Source of the DNA: Streptomyces sp. NBC_01210
GTDB taxonomy: Bacteria; Actinomycetota; Actinomycetes; Streptomycetales; Streptomycetaceae
DNA length: 64,000 nucleotides
Direction: 5' to 3'
Assembly (NCBI RefSeq): GCF_036010325.1
Contig: NZ_CP108549.1
Span: 1,364,001 to 1,428,000, forward strand
In this document: positions 8,664-16,974 of the stretch, one piece after another
Numbering within the stretch: the first letter of the stretch is position 1
Layout: the number at the start of each line of letters is the position of its first letter
Program-made: the position numbers and the translations under genes
The notes under the pieces: generated by a model
The model's input: the letters and a program-made list of their open reading frames with translations, nothing else
Told to the model about the DNA's origin: nothing
The model's database searches: none

Positions 8664-8696
8664 ACGCTCCGTCACCACCGAAAGTGAGACAGGGCC
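8664..8696 (-). repeat. ISL3-type element, right terminal inverted repeat
   Basis: 33 bases, exact reverse complement of 7068-7100. Confidence 0.9.
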
Positions 8697-8737
8697 GTTA
8701 AATTGACACACCCTCAGGCATCCGAAAGAAGGTCAGC

Positions 8738-9341
8738 TCAGTCCCGCCGTGCTGGCAGTCGGACCGCATCGGGTCCGAAGCGTGCCCGAGCTCTGTCGGC
8801 TGCAGCCTCGATCCGGCGTGCTTTGTCGTCACTTGCCCCGAAGGTGAGCTGCCGGGTGGCCGAGCCCGCGTCGAACAGAGCCTTCGCCCGCAGCGTGATT
8901 CCGCGGACCCTGGCGCGCTGCAGGCCGAGAGCGGCGTGCAACGCGTAGGTGACCGAGCGCAGTTGTGGACTGTGTGCCCGGTGAGTTCGGGCAGGGTGCG
9001 GTTCCCGCGTGGTCGTCGAGTGATCGGCGTACCGGACGATCAGTGCCAGGGGCCGGCCACCTGTCGCTCACGGCGGAGCTGGGTCCCGATGCGCCCAGGA
9101 TGCGCTGGGTGATCGTGTCGAAGGCGGTCAGGCCGTAGGAGGCCAGGTTACGTACCAACGCCGGACCCGTGCCCGGCAGGGCCGCGGCCGGCAGACCGGC
9201 GGGGAAAGCCGCGATGACCTTGGGAGTGTCGGGGACGACGCGGATGGCACCGGATGCGCCGCGGGTGGCCGCCATCTGGGTGAGCAGCGGGTTGGGCGCG
9301 ACGCCGATGGTGCAGTCGGCGTCGAAGTCCGCGGCGGCGCG
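8738..9341 (-). pseudogene. Y-family DNA polymerase (DinB/ImuB-like) remnant
   Basis: Leftward fragments in two frames match a Y-family polymerase. ADFDADCTIGVAPNPLLTQMAA and the following AALPGTGPALVRNLASYGL correspond to the end of the palm and the thumb helix-hairpin-helix. ITLRAKALFDAG and RQLTFGASDDKARRIEA correspond to the end of the little finger. The N-terminal catalytic half is gone and at least one frameshift separates the pieces. Confidence 0.65.
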
Positions 9342-9353
9342 CGTCTGATCACC

Positions 9354-9880
9354 TTGGAGGGGGCGAAGCCGCTGCCCCTGGACACGCTCCCGCCCGCTCA
9401 GCCCGCCGAGATGTTCGTTCAGCTTGCCCGTCGGACCAGCGCCACGGCAAGCCGCCCCGTCCTCACCCCGCCCACGTTCGCGCCAGACGTCGCATTCTGC
9501 CTGTCCACCAGGGAGGATGCCCTGGAATGGCTGCGCACCGAACACCCCAACCTCATGGCCTGCGCAGACCATGCCACTGAGCGCGCCCTCCACCGTCGCA
9601 TCGTCCGCCTCACCGCCGCCCTTCTCCTTCACGAGGACGCTTGGCATGACGCCGCGGCCCTGGAGCAGGTGCGCCTTGCCGCCGCTCGCCGTGACGACGA
9701 CTGCCTCGGGAGGCCAACGCACTATTCGATCTGAGCACCGCCCGCTTCCACTGCGACTTCGCCGACGCGACGCCACCGCTGGAACAGGCCCTCGCTCTCT
9801 CGAGAACTCGGCGAACAACTCGACGAAGGCAACGCCCTCGCTGCCCTCTACCGTCACCGGCGGTGCCCTGCGCCACTCTC
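9354..9880 (+). pseudogene. AfsR-like regulator (NB-ARC/TPR) remnant
   Basis: Rightward residues reading REDALEWLRTEHPNLMACAD and then RLTAALLLHEDAW match the linker and first TPR helices of AfsR/SARP-type and NB-ARC regulators of streptomycetes. The frame ends at 9734, while the continuation (EANALFDLS, LEQALALSRELGEQLDEGNALAAL) is found in other frames up to about 9870. The DNA-binding and ATPase parts are missing. It could be the dead regulator of the neighbouring cluster, but this cannot be shown. Confidence 0.55.
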
Positions 9881-9889
9881 CTCTCTCCC

Positions 9890-11458
9890 TCACGACAGCG
9901 CCCTGCCCACCGCCGACTCCGCCGCGCCCAGCGCCCGGCCGGAGACCACGTACTGGACGGCCCCCTCCATCTCCGGGGCGAGGTACCGGTCCGGGCCCGG
10001 GCCCGGCACCGTCTCGCGCAGACCGTCCCGGACCGCGGCCGTCACCGGCGCCGGGCTCAGCGGCGCACGCAGATCCAGGGCCCGGGCGGCGGTGTACAGC
10101 TCCACGGCGAGGACCCGGCCGAGCCCGTCGAGGGCGCGGCGCAGCTTGCGGGCTGCTGACCAGCCCATGGAGACGTGGTCCTCCTGCATCGCGCTGGAGG
10201 GGATGGAGTCGACGGAGGCCGGGGTGGCGAGCCGCTTCAGCTCGGAGACGACCGCGGCCTGCGTGTACTGGGCGATCATGTGGCCAGAGTCGACACCGGG
10301 GTCGGCCGCCAGGAAGGCGGGCAGGTCGTGGCTGCGGGCCGGATCGAGGGACCGGTCAGTGCGGCGCTCGGCGATCGAGGCGACGTCCGCGACGGAAATA
10401 GCCAGGAAGTCCAGGACGCAGGCGAGGGGAGCCCCGTGGAAGTTGCCGTTGCTCGCCAGTCTCCCGTCCAGCGTCACGACGGGGTTGTCTATCGCGCTGG
10501 CCAGCTCCCGGGCTGCGACCAGTTCGGCGTGCGCCAGGGTGTCTCGCGCGGCCCCGTGCACCTGGGGCGTACAGCGCAGCGAGTACGCGTCCTGCACGCA
10601 GCCGCACTCCTGCCGCCGATGGCTCGCGATCACCTCCGAACCGGCAAGCAGCGCCCGCAGGTTGGCGGCGCTCTCGGCCTGTCCCGGGTGCGGGCGGAGC
10701 GCCTGGAGGTCGCCCGCGAAGACGGCGTCCGTGCCGAGCTGGGCCTCGACGCTCATCGCGGCGGCCACGTCGGCGCTGCGCAGCAGCAGGCGCAGGTCGT
10801 GCAGAGCGAGCACCAGCATGCCGAGCATGCCGTCGGTGCCGTTGATGAGGGCGAGCCCTTCCTTCTCCGCGAGGGCGACGGGCGCGATGCCGGCGGCGGC
10901 GAGCGCCACGGCGGTCGGCACGAGCGTGCCGTCGGCGTCCCGTGCCTCACCCTCGCCCATCACCGCGAGGGCGCAGTGCGCCAACGGGGCGAGGTCGCCG
11001 GAACAGCCCAGCGAACCGTATTCGCGGACGACCGGTGTGATGCCCGCGTTGAGGAGCCCGGCGTAGGCCTGCGCGGTCTGCGGGCGTACCCCGGTGCGGC
11101 CGGTGGCCAGGGTCGAGAGCCGCAGCAGCATCAGGGCGCGGACGACCTCGCGTTCGACCTCCGGACCCGACCCGGCGGCGTGTGAGCGGACCAGGCTGCG
11201 CTGCAGGACGGTACGGGCGTCGGCCGGGACGTGCCGCCCCGCCAAGGCGCCGAATCCGGTCGAGACGCCGTAATGCGGCTCGGAGTCGCTGAGGAGGCCC
11301 TCGATCACCTCGCGGCCGCGTGTGATCTCTTTCAGCGCCTCGGGCGACAGGACGACCGGGGTGCCGTCACGTGCCACGGACACGACGTCGGCGGCGGACA
11401 GCGGACCGACCCCCATCACCACGGCCCCCAGACCCACAGCCCCTGTCACTACAGTCAC
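9890..11458 (-). CDS. Histidine ammonia-lyase (cluster copy)
   Basis: The 522-residue protein of the MIO-dependent aromatic amino acid lyase family would turn L-histidine into urocanate and ammonia. The prosthetic-group triad is Cys152-Ser153-Gly154 (GSLGCSGDLAPLAH), the Cys variant I recall from streptomycete HutH rather than the common Ala-Ser-Gly. The catalytic Tyr63 lies in HYGVSTGFG. The RSHAAG at 91-96 has the Ser-His pair of histidine-specific enzymes, unlike tyrosine or phenylalanine lyases. GTG 11458 is chosen for its GGGGGAG ribosome site. It is the last gene of the leftward operon, next to ferredoxin and P450, so a role in the product is more likely than histidine catabolism (no hutU/hutI nearby). 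Confidence 0.88.
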   Translation of the reverse strand: MTVVTGAVGLGAVVMGVGPLSAADVVSVARDGTPVVLSPEALKEITRGREVIEGLLSDSEPHYGVSTGFGALAGRHVPADARTVLQRSLVRSHAAGSGPEVEREVVRALMLLRLSTLATGRTGVRPQTAQAYAGLLNAGITPVVREYGSLGCSGDLAPLAHCALAVMGEGEARDADGTLVPTAVALAAAGIAPVALAEKEGLALINGTDGMLGMLVLALHDLRLLLRSADVAAAMSVEAQLGTDAVFAGDLQALRPHPGQAESAANLRALLAGSEVIASHRRQECGCVQDAYSLRCTPQVHGAARDTLAHAELVAARELASAIDNPVVTLDGRLASNGNFHGAPLACVLDFLAISVADVASIAERRTDRSLDPARSHDLPAFLAADPGVDSGHMIAQYTQAAVVSELKRLATPASVDSIPSSAMQEDHVSMGWSAARKLRRALDGLGRVLAVELYTAARALDLRAPLSPAPVTAAVRDGLRETVPGPGPDRYLAPEMEGAVQYVVSGRALGAAESAVGRALS

Positions 11459-11462
11459 GTGC

Positions 11463-11657
11463 TCACTCCCCCAGGTATGCGATGGCTGCTGCAGGGCAGA
11501 GGTCGGCGGCCTCGGCGGCCTCCTGGTCGTCCATGTCCGGGGCTGCGCCGGGGACGAGGCACACCAGGCCGTCATCGCCCTGCTCGAAGAGGTCCGGCGC
11601 GATCCGGACGCAGTTGCCCGAGCCCACACAGCGCTCGCGGTCCACGGTGATCCGCAT
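11463..11657 (-). CDS. Ferredoxin, [3Fe-4S] P450-partner type
   Basis: A 64-residue ferredoxin with cysteines in CVGSGNC (10 and 16) and in the C-terminal LCPAAAI. The middle cysteine position of the 4Fe type is replaced, the usual pattern of single-cluster ferredoxins that feed electrons to actinobacterial P450s. The ATG is 1 base after the P450 stop codon, so the two are coupled and almost certainly work together. Confidence 0.9.
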   Translation of the reverse strand: MRITVDRERCVGSGNCVRIAPDLFEQGDDGLVCLVPGAAPDMDDQEAAEAADLCPAAAIAYLGE

Positions 11658-11658
11658 G

Positions 11659-12870
11659 TCACCACTCCACGGGGAGGGCACTGACGCCGAAGACCAGCCC
11701 CTGGCGCACCGGCACCTCGTCCAGCGGGACGGCGAGCCGCAGTTTCGGGAACCGGTCGAAGAGCTTGCGGAGCGCGACCTCGACGTCCAGGCGCGCGAGG
11801 TTCTGTCCGACGCACTGGTGGACGCCGAAACCGAAGGCGAGGTGGTTGCGGACGCGCCGCCGGAGGTCGAGTTCGCGGGGCAGCTCGTAGACGCCGGGGT
11901 CGCGGTTGGCCGCGGCGTTGAGGAGGACGACTCCGTCCCCGGCCCGGATGACGACGCCCGACGTCTCGATGTCGGTGGTGGCGACGCGGACGATGCCCCC
12001 GGTCAAGGACAGGAATCGCAGGAGCTCCTCGACCGCGTCGGACCACGGCACCTCGCCGCCGAGCAGTCGGGCCAGTTCGTCCTCGTGCGTAAGCAGGGTC
12101 AGGACGGCGAGCGCGATGGTGCTGACGGTGACGTCCTGCCCCGCGACGATGAGGACCGTGCCGTAGTGCACGAACTGCTCGGGCGTCAGCGTCCCGGCCC
12201 GCACCTGAGCGATCAGGTCGTCGAGGAGACCGCTGCCGTCGGCGGGCTGGTCCAGCTTGCGCTCGTAGACGGACCGCAGATAGTCCTCGAGGACCGGCAC
12301 GCGGTCGAAGTGCCCGTAGAGGGCGTCGTCCAGCCGGCTCCGGTCGTCCTCCGGGATGCCGAGCATTTCCGTCATGCTCGCGGTGACCAGGGGACGGACG
12401 TACGAGCCGACCAGGTCGGCGGCCGCACCGCGCGGCCCCGCCGCCAGCGCTTCCAGCCGCTCGTCCGCGACCGCTTCGAGCGCGGGCCGCCAGGTCTGGA
12501 TCCGCTTGAGCGAGAGGCTGGGTGACAGGGCGCGGCGCTGCTCGGTGTGCAGCGGCGGGTCAGTGCGCAGGAGGGCCCTCATCGAGGGGTGGCGGTCCGG
12601 GCGGCCGAGCACCAGGAGCCGTGCAAGCTTGGGGAACTCGGCCTTGTCCCGGTCGACGGTGAGCCGTTCGTCGGCGAGCAAGGAGCGAACGACGCCGTGG
12701 CCGGTCACCGCCCAGATCTCCCGCCCGTCGTAGAGCCGGATCCTCGTCACGGAACCGCGGTCCCGCAGGTCCTCGTAGGCTCGGGGCGGGTGGTACGGGC
12801 ACTCCCGGGTCAGTGGGAGACCGGGCAGAGCGGTGTCCTGGACGGGGGTTTCCTGATCGGCGTTGTCCAT
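11659..12870 (-). CDS. Cytochrome P450
   Basis: This 403-residue bacterial P450 is soluble and lacks a membrane anchor. The heme loop FGFGVHQCVGQNLAR has the cysteine ligand, and EELLRF is the K-helix ExxR motif. The I-helix reads AGQDVT: the conserved acid is present but the usual next Thr is Val, with Thr one place later, as in some P450s that do not follow standard proton relay. The start ATG has AGGAAG five bases upstream. It is a tailoring oxidase of the cluster; the substrate may be carrier-bound. Confidence 0.93.
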   Translation of the reverse strand: MDNADQETPVQDTALPGLPLTRECPYHPPRAYEDLRDRGSVTRIRLYDGREIWAVTGHGVVRSLLADERLTVDRDKAEFPKLARLLVLGRPDRHPSMRALLRTDPPLHTEQRRALSPSLSLKRIQTWRPALEAVADERLEALAAGPRGAAADLVGSYVRPLVTASMTEMLGIPEDDRSRLDDALYGHFDRVPVLEDYLRSVYERKLDQPADGSGLLDDLIAQVRAGTLTPEQFVHYGTVLIVAGQDVTVSTIALAVLTLLTHEDELARLLGGEVPWSDAVEELLRFLSLTGGIVRVATTDIETSGVVIRAGDGVVLLNAAANRDPGVYELPRELDLRRRVRNHLAFGFGVHQCVGQNLARLDVEVALRKLFDRFPKLRLAVPLDEVPVRQGLVFGVSALPVEW

Positions 12871-12872
12871 CG

Positions 12873-14861
12873 TCACTTCCTGGAAGGGGCGGTCGGCGAG
12901 AGTTTCGCGGCCACGGCCCGCAGCGGCAGCGGCCCCAGCAGGTCGGCCGGGATGATCCCGGTGAACCCGGCTTCGTCGAGGTGGTCGATCACCGCAGGCG
13001 CGAGGGCCGCCCTGCCGCCCGCCGGGAGGTAGGGAGTGGCCATGTCGGCCGTGAGGCCGGGGCACCGCGCGGTGACGGCGGCGGCCAGCGCCTCCTCCCG
13101 CGGGGTGCCCGGGGGCGTGGGCCGGCGGGGGAAACCGTCGCCCTCGGCCGTCACCCCGGCCTCGGCCCAGGCTTGTGGGGTGGGGTGTACGGGCGCGTCC
13201 GAGCACACCACGAACCGGTGCGGCAGGACCAGGGACGGGTTGCTGACCAGGGCGGCCGCCAGCTGGGTCCGGAGCCCCGTCGGCGTAACCTCACCGGCCG
13301 CGTAGGCGACGAGCCGGGGGCGGCCGTCCTCGCCCGCCTCGGCGAAGACCCCGGCCGCCGTGACGCCGGGGAGCCCGGCGAGCAGCGCGGTACACGCCTC
13401 GGTATCGGCCCACGCGTGGTCGACCTGGACCCAGCCGCGGCCGAACTGCCGTCGTGGCAGAGCGAGTCGGTCCTGGACCTGACCCAGGGGGGCCATCATG
13501 GGGACAGTGCCGTCGGCCCAGCCGGAGACCAGCGTTCCGATGCCGTGCAAGGCCCGCACGATGCGGTCGCCGTCCGTCACGGAGGTGTGACCGTGCATCG
13601 ACAGGGTGACGCCGTCCTCGCCGGTCTCCACCGCGAGGTACAGGTCGGCGCTGTTGTCCTGCCAGTCGATGGGGATCTTCTCGATGACGAAGTCATCCGT
13701 GACGCTCCCGACGAGGGCCGGCGCTTCGGTGTCGATCTCCGGTCTGGCCACGGCGAAGTAGTTGTAAGTGACGCCGATCCTCAGGCTCATGCCGCGTTCG
13801 TGGCCCGCGCGGGCCCGTTCCTCGATCATCTCCAGCGAGGAATAGCGCGCGAAGCGCTGCGCCGCGACCACGGACCGGAAGACCTTGGTCAGCAGGGATT
13901 CCGAGGTGTCCGCCGCCGCCACGTCGAAGACGACGAGCGCGGGCTGGAAGAAGCAGCCGACCGCCGACGACAGCATCGGGTCCGCCCTGTTGGCCGTGTC
14001 CATGGACACGACGCACCGGTCGCTGCCCGACAGCGCCGCGAGGGCGGTGCCGAACGCGGCGAGGTAGACCATGCCCGGGGCGATCCTGCGCTCGGCGGCG
14101 AGGCGTTCGGCGGCGAGCGCGAGGCGCAGGGACTTGAGCGTCACGCGCTCGTACGGGCTCGGCGGCGTGAAGCCCTCGAAGTGGCCCACGGGCGCGGGCC
14201 GGAAGTCGGGGAACATGCCCTGTGGGATCGACCGGTAGCGGTCGCGCCAGTACGTACGGACACGTTCCCGGTAGCGGGCCCGCTCGGCGGAGTGGTCCAA
14301 CTCGGCCTGTTCACGAGGCTGTCGAGCATCGGGCAGCGGTACGTCGTCGTGACCCGCCTCGATCAGGGCGTGGAACGAGCGCTCCAGGACCAGCCAGCTC
14401 TGCCCGTCGATGGCGCTGTGGATCGCCGCCGCCACCACCCAGGCGGCCCCGCCCGGCTCCCTGATCAGGGCGAACCGGGCCGGCCGGTCCCAGGCGGGGT
14501 CGAAGGGGCGCGCGGCGAGGCGCTCCGTCACTGAGGAGATGTCCGAGGCGTCGCCCTCCGTGCGCAGGTCGAAGGTGACCGGCCACGGCGGGCGGACCGC
14601 CTGGCCGGGGGTGCCCGTCTCGGCGAGGAGGAAGTTGGTGCGTAGCGACTCGTACCGGTGTACCAGCGCGGAGAGCGCCGAGAGGACGGCCTCGTCGGCA
14701 ACGTCGGCGTCAAGCCGCCAGGGCCGGGTGATCTTCACACAGTCCCGGGTGGCACCATAGGCCGGAACGTCGAAGTAGAGGAACCAGTAGTGTTCCTGGC
14801 CCCAGAGCATCGGCGCCCAGATGGTCTCGGAGTTCTCCGCTGGCATGGTCTCGCTGTTCAC
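12873..14861 (-). CDS. Stand-alone condensation-domain protein with degenerate C-terminal domains
   Basis: The 662-residue protein has an NRPS condensation fold in residues 1 to about 450. The catalytic motif is AAIHSAIDGQS: the second His (148) and Asp152-Gly153 are kept, while the first His of HHxxxDG is Ile. Residues about 490-590 (LVAYAAGEV then LVSNPSLVLPHRFVV) look like the C-terminal subdomain of an adenylation domain. The last 50 residues look like a carrier domain whose phosphopantetheine Ser is lost (GGRAAL instead of GGDSL). It probably forms an amide between two carrier-bound acyl groups. GTG 14861 is chosen because of GGGAG upstream and the overlap with the previous stop. Confidence 0.8.
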   Translation of the reverse strand: MNSETMPAENSETIWAPMLWGQEHYWFLYFDVPAYGATRDCVKITRPWRLDADVADEAVLSALSALVHRYESLRTNFLLAETGTPGQAVRPPWPVTFDLRTEGDASDISSVTERLAARPFDPAWDRPARFALIREPGGAAWVVAAAIHSAIDGQSWLVLERSFHALIEAGHDDVPLPDARQPREQAELDHSAERARYRERVRTYWRDRYRSIPQGMFPDFRPAPVGHFEGFTPPSPYERVTLKSLRLALAAERLAAERRIAPGMVYLAAFGTALAALSGSDRCVVSMDTANRADPMLSSAVGCFFQPALVVFDVAAADTSESLLTKVFRSVVAAQRFARYSSLEMIEERARAGHERGMSLRIGVTYNYFAVARPEIDTEAPALVGSVTDDFVIEKIPIDWQDNSADLYLAVETGEDGVTLSMHGHTSVTDGDRIVRALHGIGTLVSGWADGTVPMMAPLGQVQDRLALPRRQFGRGWVQVDHAWADTEACTALLAGLPGVTAAGVFAEAGEDGRPRLVAYAAGEVTPTGLRTQLAAALVSNPSLVLPHRFVVCSDAPVHPTPQAWAEAGVTAEGDGFPRRPTPPGTPREEALAAAVTARCPGLTADMATPYLPAGGRAALAPAVIDHLDEAGFTGIIPADLLGPLPLRAVAAKLSPTAPSRK

Positions 14862-15577
14862 TGCGGCTCCCATTGTCGAACCGTCATATGTGCCGGTGCC
14901 GTGCCGTGCAGGGCCAAGGCCGCCCGGTAACCCGGCGGTGCGGGCACGTCCCGTACCGCCCAGTCGCCCGCCACGCCGCCACTCGGGTCGTACGCCCGGA
15001 CGGCACCGGAGGCTCCCGGTGCCCCTGAGACGGAGAACCCGAGGCCGCGCCCGAGCATGTGCGTCCCCGCCGCCTTGGTGCACGCCTCCTTCCGCGTCCA
15101 CATGGACAGGAACACGCCAGCCCGGTCGGCGGCCGGAGCCGCCGCCACCAGGGCGCTCTCATCGGCCGTGAAGAACCGCCGGCTCAGTGCCAGGAAGTCC
15201 CTGCCCTCCCGCGGCCGGTCGAGGTCCACGCCGATGTCCCGGGGGCCCGTCACGGCGAGCAGTGCCACCCCGCCGGAGTGGGACAGGCTGAACCGCAGGG
15301 CGGATTCGTGTCCGGCGATATACGGCTTCCCCCAGCGTCCGGTCCGCCAGATGAGGCGCGCAGCGTCCTCTGCCAGGTACCGGCCGAGGACGCGGCGCGC
15401 CGCGGCGCGCGCGGTCTCGAAGCGGCTGCGGAGGACCGGATCGGTGATACGTACCGACCGGCTCCGCTCCTCCTCGCTCAGAGCCGCCCGTAGCCGGCTA
15501 CCCGCCCGGGCTGTGGCTGCGTCGAGGTCGAGCTGCCAGACGTGCACGGTGTCGGCCCTCACCACGGCGCTCAACAC
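14858..15577 (-). CDS. 4'-phosphopantetheinyl transferase, Sfp type
   Basis: A 239-residue two-lobed enzyme that converts apo carrier proteins to holo form using CoA. Family motifs are FSLSHSGG near residue 97, GVDLDR (Asp118, Asp120, magnesium ligands) and WTRKEACTKAAG at 160-171. It overlaps the MATE gene upstream by 7 bases and the condensation gene downstream (GTGA). It would activate the ACP (19660-19941) and PCP (23759-24064). The exact start among several close GTG codons is uncertain. Confidence 0.9.
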   Translation of the reverse strand: MLSAVVRADTVHVWQLDLDAATARAGSRLRAALSEEERSRSVRITDPVLRSRFETARAAARRVLGRYLAEDAARLIWRTGRWGKPYIAGHESALRFSLSHSGGVALLAVTGPRDIGVDLDRPREGRDFLALSRRFFTADESALVAAAPAADRAGVFLSMWTRKEACTKAAGTHMLGRGLGFSVSGAPGASGAVRAYDPSGGVAGDWAVRDVPAPPGYRAALALHGTAPAHMTVRQWEPQ

Positions 15578-16974
15578 GCGGCCGCCTGCGTCGACTTGTG
15601 GTCGGCGACGAGCTTGCGTACGAAGCCTGCCGCGGCCGCCAGCGCGATGGCGCTTACCAGGTTGGAGATGGCCACGGTCCAATAGAGCCCGTCAGGGGTG
15701 TCGAGCACAGCGCAGGCCCAGCTGCCCGCGACGACGTTCCCGCCGAAGTAGACGAGGTTCAGCACGACCGCGCGGCGGCCTCCGCCAATGTGTTCGAGGA
15801 GTGTCAGGGCGACCAGGACGGGGCCCTCGACCGCGTAGGTCAACCCCACGATGGCCAGGTACCTGCTGGCCGCCACTGCCGCGTCGGCTTCGGCGTCGCC
15901 GATCATGACGTGGGCGATGGCGTCCCGGCCGAAGAACGTCACGACGGCGATGACCGCGAAGACGGCGAAGGACAGCGCGATTCCGCTGCGGTACGTCGGC
16001 ACCAAGCGTTCGTACGAGCCCGCGCCACGCTGCTGGTTGACGATGATCCCGGTGGCCGAGCCCAATACGAGCGCGGGCATGATGATGAGGGTCTGCACGG
16101 CCGACGCGGTGGCGAACCCCGCGACGGTCGCCTCGCCAAAAGGCCCCAGCACCCAGATCAGGGCGAGACTGTAGAGGGAGATGATGGCGAGAGTCGCGCC
16201 CACTGGAAGGCCCACGGACTTGATGTGTCCGAGCACGTCGCGGCGCCAGGGCGCGCGCTGTCCCTGCTGCCAGAGCCCGGCGCGGCGCAGCAGCCACAGG
16301 CCCGCTAGCGTGCCGGCGGCGGCGCAGGCGGCGGCCGCGATCGGCAGGCTGTGCATCCCAAGTCCGGTGCCCAGGCCGAGCCAGGCCACCAGGACGATCT
16401 CGATGGCGGAGCTGACCAGGGTCAGGACGAGCGCCTGCCGGGCGAACCCGAAGCCGCGCAGCGCGGACGCGCACAGCGCGGGGCCGAAGCCCAGCAGGCT
16501 GACCACGGACATCCAGCGCAGGAACCAGACGAAGTCCTGCCGGGCGGAACCGGGCACGTTGAAGAGGTCGGCGAAGCCGGACGCGCCCAAGGAGAGCACC
16601 GCGGTGAGCGCCACACCGAGGATCACCCAGACCTTCACCATGCTCACGGTGATCGGGAAGACGTCTTCCGGTGTCTCGCGGCCCTTGCTGAGCGAGCAGG
16701 CGACCTGGGCACTGACTGCGAGAGCCGCGTTGACCGCGCTGAACACCATGCCCAGGGGGAGGAAGAGCGAGCGCACGTACAGGGCCTGACCACCCATGCG
16801 CCCGACCATCGCGACCAGGATCAGCATGGTGAGGTAGCCGACGATCTCCCCCATGACCATGGGGACGGCGAGACGCCCGATCTGTGTCGAGCCCCGGACC
16901 GGGCGCGCGTCGCCGGTGCCCGGGTCCGCCGTGCTTTCCCCCGCCTTCGTAGTCTCCCGCTGGTCGTCAGCCAT
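15571..16974 (-). CDS. MATE-family efflux transporter
   Basis: The 467-residue protein has about twelve membrane helices in two similar halves, of the multidrug and toxin extrusion family (cation-driven antiporters). Residues 1-30 are polar and cytoplasmic. Its position inside the biosynthetic operon, overlapping the genes on both sides, marks it as the likely exporter or self-resistance pump for the product. The ATG at 16974 overlaps the end of the acyl-CoA dehydrogenase gene by 8 bases. Confidence 0.88.
   Translation of the reverse strand: MADDQRETTKAGESTADPGTGDARPVRGSTQIGRLAVPMVMGEIVGYLTMLILVAMVGRMGGQALYVRSLFLPLGMVFSAVNAALAVSAQVACSLSKGRETPEDVFPITVSMVKVWVILGVALTAVLSLGASGFADLFNVPGSARQDFVWFLRWMSVVSLLGFGPALCASALRGFGFARQALVLTLVSSAIEIVLVAWLGLGTGLGMHSLPIAAAACAAAGTLAGLWLLRRAGLWQQGQRAPWRRDVLGHIKSVGLPVGATLAIISLYSLALIWVLGPFGEATVAGFATASAVQTLIIMPALVLGSATGIIVNQQRGAGSYERLVPTYRSGIALSFAVFAVIAVVTFFGRDAIAHVMIGDAEADAAVAASRYLAIVGLTYAVEGPVLVALTLLEHIGGGRRAVVLNLVYFGGNVVAGSWACAVLDTPDGLYWTVAISNLVSAIALAAAAGFVRKLVADHKSTQAAAC

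Larger units (their letters stand above)
7068..8696. mobile_element. ISL3-family insertion sequence, 1629 bp
   Basis: The element is bounded by perfect 33-base inverted repeats (7068-7100 and 8664-8696) and carries one leftward transposase gene filling the inside. ISL3 elements normally make an 8-base target duplication. Here the flanks are CGGTCATC on the left and GTTAAATT on the right, so the flanks have been rearranged since insertion or the insertion was atypical. It truncates the group II intron remnant. Confidence 0.85.

Noticed and set aside
11371..14534. Long rightward open frames opposite the HAL, P450 and condensation genes
   Set aside because: They are antisense to genes with clear motifs, have no ribosome sites or family resemblance, and result from the third-position GC bias of the real genes.
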